21,497 nt of DNA from Candidatus Sumerlaeota bacterium (GTDB lineage: Bacteria > Sumerlaeota > Sumerlaeia > SLMS01). Each line of letters starts with the position of its first letter. Within the stretch, counting starts at the first letter, position 1. This document shows, one piece after another, positions 17,001 through 21,497 of the stretch. The DNA lies in assembly GCA_020850785.1 (NCBI GenBank), contig JADZDZ010000002.1:1-21497 (forward strand). Reading direction: 5' to 3'. Both the position numbers and the translations under genes were made by a program. Below the pieces are notes generated by a model. It saw nothing but the letters and a program-made list of their open reading frames with translations. It made no database searches and was not told the DNA's origin.

Positions 17001-17488
17001 CAGAATCCGTTGGCGGACTGCACCTGCTGACGCTCGGCGGCCAGAATGGAGCGGAAATCCAAGCGGAGGCGCTCGACCCGCAGGGCCAGTACTACATCCC
17101 CTCATGGATCGAAAAGCGGCGGCTCGCCAGCGGCAACCTCGACCGCAAATTGAGCGTGTACAACCTGACCAACGACGGCCACATCGCGGAGAAATTCATC
17201 ATTGATGATCCGCAACTGGTTCAGGCGGAAGCCACCGCCTGGCTCGATCCGCAGACGCTCGCCGTTGCGGACGCGCGCTTCGGCGTCCGCTTCTATCGCG
17301 TCGCGGAAGATGGCGCATGGACGGCGCTCGGCGTTTGGCTGCCGGCGGAACGGCCATTCCACATCAAAGCCATCGACGCCACGCGCGACGGCCGCCTCGC
17401 CGTCAGCCTTCTTCCCGCGCAGGTCATCATCGCCGACGTCACGGCTGCACTCGGCCTCGCAGAATCCGACGCGTGGATTATGAAGTAG
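14099..17488 (+). CDS. Large secreted multidomain protein with hydrolase-like TIM-barrel core
   Basis: A 1129-residue exported protein. Residues 1-22 form a signal peptide (LLAGVAGAA). Two jelly-roll-like, probably carbohydrate-binding regions follow, each opening with an N-x-F or G-N-F type start (DNPGFESLD near 60; DGNFDDDDSWQLNGG near 207). An Ig-like region is at about 345-430. The core at about 433-680 looks like a (beta/alpha)8 glycoside hydrolase: VAWIWLYHPVN, GFNLLWISARTD, YILAPIDVRGYF, RGLYLKDEP with Glu549 in the place of the acid/base of clan-A enzymes, FLCTYYYPFG, and YFVFMYNTLN. The last 340 residues resemble repeated beta-propeller blades (SYWGVEHDADADTSHLFAPYDD). The ATG at 14099 follows AAGGGGA. 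I cannot name a GH family; a surface or secreted polysaccharide-active enzyme is the likeliest role. The upstream in-frame GTG at 14066 is rejected. Confidence 0.7.
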   Translation: MRAATIILAIAPFCLLAGVAGAAPPTSPMRAYEEKRGGVPRPLMPPVGRASRLAPGSIFDNPGFESLDVSNQPLHWSAVRQPEIRSEGGNHFAHVSSANYYFATDSFTFPVSAFQTVSLGARVRGMTGDELPMIYWELVNPDSGEQRFRGVLAQTTAETWTPMYATVTRLPNETQAGFLLGARADVTRVDFDDFFMVTEGIADGNFDDDDSWQLNGGAHIDSVSPGDWRLFLPAGASASQLVAHSPFAVEYFIRAYSDQPITIREERLASDGATVAVEEETILPDPISAQVLLGPIPQSGEGEIARVSIVNSGASQALVDNVSRGWVCASPKIFEPVSNSACPTIRFAAAWPDEGNVASWQIAILDQNSTEVDRITSLQQDGSTGWVDYDGGSLPAGTYTARFELAALHNPALMPTQTFELRRGNAWPTRLDDFSQTDFERVAWIWLYHPVNSPDGATVEETRAKLQQAKDDGFNLLWISARTDQYQLIKDAADANGVPYILAPIDVRGYFDRPQGNDAFDPIGIRDALLPLQNFGSDPLCRGLYLKDEPNVGGVHSVSRLTAVARLMQRDGGWPPVVTFLSSGAPLAGADFPFLCTYYYPFGAEAKLPRTALDAITPRIESDVQTAIAQNRNYWMGAQGYALQDFVPVMREAECRTQLGIGLALGMKGYFVFMYNTLNSLAGLRTQSYDGTERLAAFNDFNLRTSALNDLLMALPTARTAPPQTNLLARVAQGTSGNYYAFVVNTDPDADLSFIATTDTATTMMNVETSAITASGTSHGASLDGGQWAIYVFSGGAQPTNFTGTLTPHSFSSTVNPQIIGSITPSAPVGTLGLRPDNTALATTEGTRHRVYSLTTNNFGAILFDEDHLAVEGASRYIDNQRLVLGSRWLGARVYTHANNSLSLIQSKLKETGTGVDYAGAADSFWLAQSYWGVEHDADADTSHLFAPYDDFRSVLEVSDDHQSVIATESVGGLHLLTLGGQNGAEIQAEALDPQGQYYIPSWIEKRRLASGNLDRKLSVYNLTNDGHIAEKFIIDDPQLVQAEATAWLDPQTLAVADARFGVRFYRVAEDGAWTALGVWLPAERPFHIKAIDATRDGRLAVSLLPAQVIIADVTAALGLAESDAWIMK

Positions 17489-17518
17489 GGAAACGAAGAA
17501 AACGCGCTGCTTTCCGTG

Positions 17519-17539
17519 GCGAGGGCGTCCCGCCCTCGC
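17519..17539. terminator. Perfect 9-bp GC-rich hairpin between convergent genes
   Basis: GCGAGGGCG-TCC-CGCCCTCGC forms a perfect 9-bp stem with a three-base loop, 31 bp after the stop of the large secreted protein and 75 bp beyond the end of the convergent ABC permease gene. No U-run follows on either strand, so it may be a factor-assisted bidirectional terminator or a dispersed palindromic repeat. I recall very similar GAGGGCGTCCCGCCCTC phrases between genes in PVC-type genomes; that is from memory, not from a search. Confidence 0.55.
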
Positions 17540-17583
17540 GTTGTTCACGCCGGCAGAACCATATAGATGTATAGACGTCTCAA

Positions 17584-17608
17584 ATCCGTTCCCATCCGCG
17601 TGAATCCG
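17584..17608. repeat. Three ATCCG units at exact 10-bp spacing
   Basis: ATCCG begins at 17584, 17594 and 17604, each separated by five different bases (TTCCC, CGTGA), so the units repeat once per helical turn. The element lies just beyond the stop codon of the ABC permease. It resembles the 'ATCCGTG-nn-ATCCGTG' type intergenic repeats found in many environmental bacterial genomes. A dispersed repeat family is likely, but only one copy is visible here. Confidence 0.4.
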
Positions 17609-17613
17609 TAGCG

Positions 17614-18852
17614 TTATTCCGTGCGGAGCGCCTCGATCGGGTCCAGCGATGCCGCCTTCAGCGATGGATACAAGCCGAAGATGAAGCCCACCGCCGCAGC
17701 GATCGTGGTGGATGCGATCACCGATTGAATTGGCACGATCGTCGGCCACTTCGCGTACATGCCGATACCGTAGGCGAGCGCGAATCCAACGCCAATTCCC
17801 AGCAGTCCGCCCGCCAAGCTGATCACCAGCGATTCCACCAGAAATTGAAACAGGATGTCGCGTTTCGTCGCTCCCAGCGCGCGCCGAATCCCGATCTCCT
17901 TCGTGCGCTGCGTGACCGTTGCCAGCATGATGTTCATGATGCCGATGCCGCCGACGAACAGCGAAATTGCGGCGATGAAAACCAACACCTGCGACAACAC
18001 ATTCTTCGTCTGCTGCTGCTGGCGAATCAATTCCTCCGGCACGACCACCTTGTAGTCCGGCACTTCGCGATGCAGCCGCGACAGCGCGCGATCCGCCACT
18101 TCCGCACCCTCGCGCAGCGTCGATTCCGCGCGCGTCTTCAGGATGATTTCGTCCAGCTTGTCCGCGCGCGGATCATCCACCCCAAGGCGCCGGATCGCGG
18201 AGTTGAGCGGCAGGTAGATCGAACGATCAAGGTCGCCCACTTCGATCACGGTGCCTCCGCTCGACTTGCCGCGGGCGGCAAGGATGCCGATCACGGTGAA
18301 TGATTCGCCGTCGATCAGCAGTGTCTGCCCGATGGGATTCACCAGCGGGAACGTGCTGCGCCGCACTTCATCGCCGATCACGCACACCTTCGCGGACGTT
18401 TCCACGTCGATGGGATTCAGGAAGCGTCCCTCCGCCACCGTGTAGCCGGAGATCATCGGGAGGTCCTCATTCGTCCCGTAAATGTCGAAGGGGAGCACGC
18501 GCCCGGTGCTTTGCACCTGCGACTCCATCTTCTTCAGGGGTGCCGCCGCCACGAGGTCGTTTCCCAGCAGGTACTTCAGCGTATTCAGGTCCGACCGCGT
18601 GATGCCGAACGGCGCCAGACGCTTCTGGTCCGACAGTTCCTTCCCCTTCAGTTCCACGGCGCGAATGCGAATCGTGTTCGTGCCGAGCGCGGAAAGCTGA
18701 CGGTTCAATTCATCGCGCGCGCCGGAGCCGATTGCCGCAGTGCTGATCACGGCGGCCACGCCGAAGATGACGCCCAGCATCGTGAGGATGCTGCGCAGTT
18801 TGTGCATCGTGATTTCACGCGCACCGATTTTGATCGATTCAGTCAGTTGCAT
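17614..18852 (-). CDS. MacB-type ABC transporter permease (no ATPase domain)
   Basis: A 412-residue inner-membrane permease of the MacB/FtsX type, which drives periplasmic mechanotransmission rather than classic transmembrane pumping. The order is: a short cytoplasmic start (REITMHKLRSILTML), TM1 at about 20-43, a large periplasmic MacB_PCD domain at 45-280 (IGQTLLIDGESFTVIGI at 174-190), TM2 at about 285-310, the conserved coupling motif TKEIGIRRALGATKRDI (317-333), TM3 at 337-364, TM4 at 375-396 and the ending LYPSLKAASLDPIEALRTE. Length is normal for a permease-only member. Usually an ATPase and a membrane-fusion protein gene stand directly beside it. Here neither is in the window, and the upstream neighbour is a divergent TolC-like gene, so the partners must be encoded elsewhere. 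No Shine-Dalgarno site is visible. Confidence 0.92.
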   Translation of the reverse strand: MQLTESIKIGAREITMHKLRSILTMLGVIFGVAAVISTAAIGSGARDELNRQLSALGTNTIRIRAVELKGKELSDQKRLAPFGITRSDLNTLKYLLGNDLVAAAPLKKMESQVQSTGRVLPFDIYGTNEDLPMISGYTVAEGRFLNPIDVETSAKVCVIGDEVRRSTFPLVNPIGQTLLIDGESFTVIGILAARGKSSGGTVIEVGDLDRSIYLPLNSAIRRLGVDDPRADKLDEIILKTRAESTLREGAEVADRALSRLHREVPDYKVVVPEELIRQQQQTKNVLSQVLVFIAAISLFVGGIGIMNIMLATVTQRTKEIGIRRALGATKRDILFQFLVESLVISLAGGLLGIGVGFALAYGIGMYAKWPTIVPIQSVIASTTIAAAVGFIFGLYPSLKAASLDPIEALRTE

Positions 18853-18907
18853 GGTTGAAGAGGAGGCGCGGCTGTCGCCCGCAATGAGTCAACAAGCCCC
18901 GTGCCCG

Positions 18908-18944
18908 TGAATGCAAAGGGGTTTTTGCCACCCCGCAGCATTCA
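18908..18944. promoter_or_regulatory. Stem-loop in the divergent permease/efflux intergenic region
   Basis: TGAATGC (18908-18914) pairs with GCATTCA (18938-18944). Inside it, GGGG (18918-18921) pairs with CCCC (18931-18934) across a symmetric three-base internal loop on each side. The element lies 55 bp from the permease start and about 116 bp from the efflux start. It may be an operator shared by both genes or a leader hairpin. The rest of this 208-bp gap shows no convincing promoter to me. Confidence 0.4.
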
Positions 18945-19060
18945 AATTGTGCCGGTTGGGCTTGCCGTTTGCTCCGTGCGCCGTGAAAGGTGGCTCCAGA
19001 AATTAATCTCCCGATACTTGAACGCATCCTGCGTCCTTTTTCCTTCCAGGTTTTGGCACA

Positions 19061-20347
19061 TTGACCCTCCGACAGATTTTGCTGGCTGGAATCCTTGTTG
19101 TTTCGCAGTTGGTTCCCGGCACCCCCACCGCCCATGAACATGCCACCGCTCAGGAAGCAAACGGCCGCCTGACGCTTCAGGAGCTTTTTCGCATCGCCGA
19201 CGAACGGAACCCTCAACTTCTTGGCCAGCAGCGGCGCATCGACGCGATGAAGGGGCGCGTGCGGCAATCGCGCCTCTACCCGAATCCCGTGGTTGGCGCG
19301 CAGACCGAGGACATTCCGTCGCGCTCCTTCGACCTTGGGGACGGGAAGTCCTCCCTTTCGCTTGGCCAGCCGATCGTCGTGGGTCGGCGCCTGCGCGCCG
19401 CAGCCGCCGTGGAGAAGGCGGAGGTGCTCCGCGCGGAGGCCGAGTGGGACAAAATCCGCCGCGACGTCTTCCGGGAAATCGAGGCCCTCTACGTCGATAT
19501 TCTCTACAACCGCGATGCGTTGGCGCTGCAGTTCGATCTGATTGATGCGGCGCAGAAGCTGAAGGGGAGCATGACCGACCGCAACGCCGGCGGCTTCGAT
19601 CAGACGCGCATCGACCTTGAACTTCAGGAAATGAAGCGCGCCGTGCTTCGCATCATCACGGAGCGGGCGCAGGCGGGGGCGCGGCTGCGTGCGCTGCTCG
19701 GCGATTCGGACGTCGATCCGCTGTACCTGCAGGGGCACCTCGAACACCAGCTCGTCGGCCAGCAGATCACAAGACCAGAAGACGACCTCATCAACGCACA
19801 TCCGGAAATGGACGTGGCGCGCGCCGCGACGCTGATTGCGGAAACGAAAATCGCGCTGGCGCGCGCGGAACGCATTCCCGACGTGACCATTTCCGGCAGT
19901 GTTGGCTACGATGGCCGCAGCGACAGCGGCATGGTGGGCGCGGGCATTTCGATGCCGCTGCCGATTTTCGACCGGAAGCAGGGCGCCATTGAGGAGGCCC
20001 GCGAACTTGCGCGAAGCGCCGACCGCGACCGCGAAACCACCTTCAACCGTCTGCGCGGCGATTTGCAGGAGGCGATTCTGCTGCTCAACGAAACCGACAC
20101 GCTGATCACCGATTATCAGGAGGAATACGTTCCCACCGTCAAAGGCGCGTGGGAGGCGGGCATCGCGGAATACGGAGAGGGAAAGATCGGCGTCACTGAA
20201 GTGATTGATGCGCTGCGCACCTACATCAAGGTCCGCCAGACCGAGCTTCAGTACGTGCGCGATTACAACTACGCGCTCAACAACGTCCGCTATTTTGAAG
20301 GCTACTTGAAACAGGACGCCGCCGCGGGCGCTACTCCGCAGGAATAA
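19061..20347 (+). CDS. Outer-membrane efflux protein, TolC/CusC (CzcC-like) family
   Basis: A 428-residue outer-membrane channel protein of the OEP family, which forms a trimeric beta-barrel with a periplasmic helical tunnel and works with RND or ABC pumps. A signal peptide (LLAGILVVSQLVPGTPTA) is followed by two OEP repeats. The first begins at LTLQELFRIADERNPQLLGQ (about 38-57), with RLYPNPVVGAQTEDIP and the LGQPIVVGRRL strand typical of CzcC-like members. The second begins at INAHPEMDVARAATLIAETK, with IPDVTISGSVGYDGRSDSG, GISMPLPIFDRKQGAIEEA and the closing EYGEGKIGVTEVIDALRTYIKVR helix. The start must be TTG: an in-frame stop lies at 19019, no ATG or GTG comes between, and the first internal Met is past residue 60. 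TTG 19061 keeps an arginine before the hydrophobic core. No pump gene is adjacent except the divergent MacB-type permease. The 3' end overlaps the convergent CLC gene by 17 bp. Confidence 0.88.
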   Translation: MTLRQILLAGILVVSQLVPGTPTAHEHATAQEANGRLTLQELFRIADERNPQLLGQQRRIDAMKGRVRQSRLYPNPVVGAQTEDIPSRSFDLGDGKSSLSLGQPIVVGRRLRAAAAVEKAEVLRAEAEWDKIRRDVFREIEALYVDILYNRDALALQFDLIDAAQKLKGSMTDRNAGGFDQTRIDLELQEMKRAVLRIITERAQAGARLRALLGDSDVDPLYLQGHLEHQLVGQQITRPEDDLINAHPEMDVARAATLIAETKIALARAERIPDVTISGSVGYDGRSDSGMVGAGISMPLPIFDRKQGAIEEARELARSADRDRETTFNRLRGDLQEAILLLNETDTLITDYQEEYVPTVKGAWEAGIAEYGEGKIGVTEVIDALRTYIKVRQTELQYVRDYNYALNNVRYFEGYLKQDAAAGATPQE

Positions 20348-21497
20348 TCGCCGCGACAAGGCACGCGACCGCGAACGCCACGCCGTGCTGCGGGCCGAAC
20401 AGTTCGATCCCCATCGCGATGCATGCGATCGGGGTGCGCGTTGCCGCCGCAAACACCGCGATGAATCCCAAGCCCGCCGCCAGGTCCGCAGGCAGGCCAA
20501 GGATCGGCGCGCACGCGCTTCCCATCGTGGCGCCCATGAAGAACAGCGGCGTCACTTCGCCCCCCTTGAATCCCGCGCTCAGCGTGATTGCCGTGAACAA
20601 CAGCTTCCAGAACCAACTTAGCGGCTCCGCCCCGCCCGCCTTGAACGCGCGGACGATGCTGACGCCGTCGCCACCCGCTGTTGTCACGCCAAGGCCCAGA
20701 TAGTCGCGCGTTCCCAGCGCCTGCGTCAGCGCGATGATCGCGGCGGCGCCGAGCACGGGCCGCAGCCACCACCAGCGCCCCACCAGCCGCTCCATCCATG
20801 TTCTCAGCAGGTGACCAAGCTGAATGAACAGCCCCGCCACCATGGCGCTCAGCAGTCCCATCATTGCAAACGCGGGAAGCTGCGGAAGCAGCGCCGCGTC
20901 AGTGCCCACGATGGCGTAGTGCGTATGCCTGATGCCAACAAATCCCACCCAGCGATCCGCCAGATGGCTCACCAAAAGACACGGCACCAGCCAATGCCAT
21001 CGCACGCGGCGGAATCCCACCACTTCCAGCGCGAACAGCGCCCCCGTGACCGGCGTGCCAAACACTGCGCCGAACCCCGCCGCCATTCCGCAAACCAGCA
21101 GCGCCCGATATTCATCGCGCGACAGCTTCACGCCTGCGGTGAATCCCTCGGCAATGCACCCGCCAATCTGCACCGCCGTCCCCTCGCGCCCTGCGGAACC
21201 GCCGAACAGGTGCGTCGCCAAGGAACTGAAGAGCACCAGCGGCGCCATGCGTCGCGGAACACCGCCCCCCGGTTCGTGAATCTGTTCGATGATCAGCTTG
21301 TTTCCCCGATCAAGCGGCTTCATGCAACGATACAGGAAAACGATTCCCACGCCCGCCAGCGGCAGCAGCCACAGCAGCCACGGATGCTGCCATCGCACCC
21401 GCGTCATCACGTCCAGCGCCCACAGGAAGAACGCCACCACGCTCCCCGTGAGGAATCCCGTGCCTGCCAGCAGGTACGTCCATTTCAGGAGGAATGA
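20331..21497 (-). CDS. CLC-family anion channel/antiporter, possibly fluoride-type (partial)
   Basis: A polytopic CLC protein, 388 residues visible; the frame is open to the right edge, so the first few residues lie outside. Helix A is seen in LLAGTGFLTGSVVAFFLW. GGSAGREGTAVQIGG (about 99-113) holds the gating glutamate, Glu105. GFGAVFGTPVTGALFALEV and FKGGEVTPLFFMGATMGS are further CLC signatures. The usual GSGIP chloride filter is not found; at the matching place stands EPGGGVPRRMAPLV, with a methionine. As I recall, the RMAP and KGGEVTPLFF forms are typical of the CLC-F branch, fluoride/proton antiporters that protect against fluoride. That assignment is inference. Any fluoride riboswitch would lie beyond the window. 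The C-terminus lacks CBS domains. Its 3' end overlaps the efflux gene tail-to-tail. Confidence 0.88.
   Translation of the reverse strand, partial: SFLLKWTYLLAGTGFLTGSVVAFFLWALDVMTRVRWQHPWLLWLLPLAGVGIVFLYRCMKPLDRGNKLIIEQIHEPGGGVPRRMAPLVLFSSLATHLFGGSAGREGTAVQIGGCIAEGFTAGVKLSRDEYRALLVCGMAAGFGAVFGTPVTGALFALEVVGFRRVRWHWLVPCLLVSHLADRWVGFVGIRHTHYAIVGTDAALLPQLPAFAMMGLLSAMVAGLFIQLGHLLRTWMERLVGRWWWLRPVLGAAAIIALTQALGTRDYLGLGVTTAGGDGVSIVRAFKAGGAEPLSWFWKLLFTAITLSAGFKGGEVTPLFFMGATMGSACAPILGLPADLAAGLGFIAVFAAATRTPIACIAMGIELFGPQHGVAFAVACLVAAIIPAE

Noticed and set aside
18839..20500. 553-codon minus-strand frame opposite the efflux gene
   Set aside because: Spans the permease/efflux gap, shows no family pattern, and the opposite strand encodes a clear OEP protein.
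20811..21497. Plus-strand frame opposite the CLC gene
   Set aside because: His/Gln/Arg-rich translation typical of antisense to a membrane protein gene.
1..21497. CRISPR array, rRNA, tRNA or insertion sequence
   Set aside because: No regularly spaced long repeats, no cloverleaf or ribosomal signatures and no transposase-like frame were seen.

Overview
This is a GC-rich, coding-dense stretch of a bacterial genome. A diderm (Gram-negative type) organism fits best, because a TolC/CusC-type outer-membrane efflux protein is encoded along with several proteins carrying Sec signal peptides. The start of sucC, two carbohydrate-active secreted proteins and recurring intergenic repeats would suit a free-living heterotroph such as a member of the PVC group or a candidate phylum. 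The sequence alone does not fix the lineage.

Layout: (1) 1-271, the first 90 codons of sucC on the minus strand. (2) 272-508, a divergent intergenic region with a possible sucC promoter overlapped by an inverted repeat. (3) 509-10394, eight closely spaced plus-strand genes derived from a tailed phage: Mu gp29-type portal (DUF935), Mu gpI-type protease/scaffold, an enlarged DUF2190-type decoration protein, an HK97-fold major capsid protein, a gp36-type (DUF1320) connector, an unknown protein, a large gpJ-like tail-tip protein and a short tail-fibre-like protein with a signal peptide. No terminase, head-morphogenesis gp30, tail tube, sheath, tape measure, lysis, integrase or transposase gene lies in the block, and its left edge is sucC itself. 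(4) 10440-11894, a GT-C/GT39-like polytopic glycosyltransferase candidate in the same direction.

(5) 11898-14022, a minus-strand pair: a small membrane protein and, one base later, a secreted GH13 alpha-amylase. (6) 14099-17488, a large secreted multidomain protein with a TIM-barrel-like hydrolase core, preceded by a perfect 10-bp inverted repeat. (7) 17489-17613, a convergent intergenic region with a perfect 9-bp hairpin and a 10-bp-period ATCCG repeat. (8) 17614-18852, an orphan MacB-type ABC permease on the minus strand. (9) 19061-20347, a TolC/CusC-type efflux protein on the plus strand with a TTG start. (10) 20331-21497, the partial gene of a CLC antiporter on the minus strand whose motifs resemble the fluoride-type (CLC-F) branch.

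How the genes work together: regions 1 and 4-10 look like ordinary host genes for central metabolism, polysaccharide use and envelope transport. Region 3 is the notable one. It is an intact, closely spaced capsid-plus-tail-tip cassette with no packaging motor in sight, with a terminal fibre-like protein that appears to be exported. It could be a defective prophage fragment, the structural part of a dispersed gene-transfer-agent-like element, or a domesticated particle. The window cannot decide between these.
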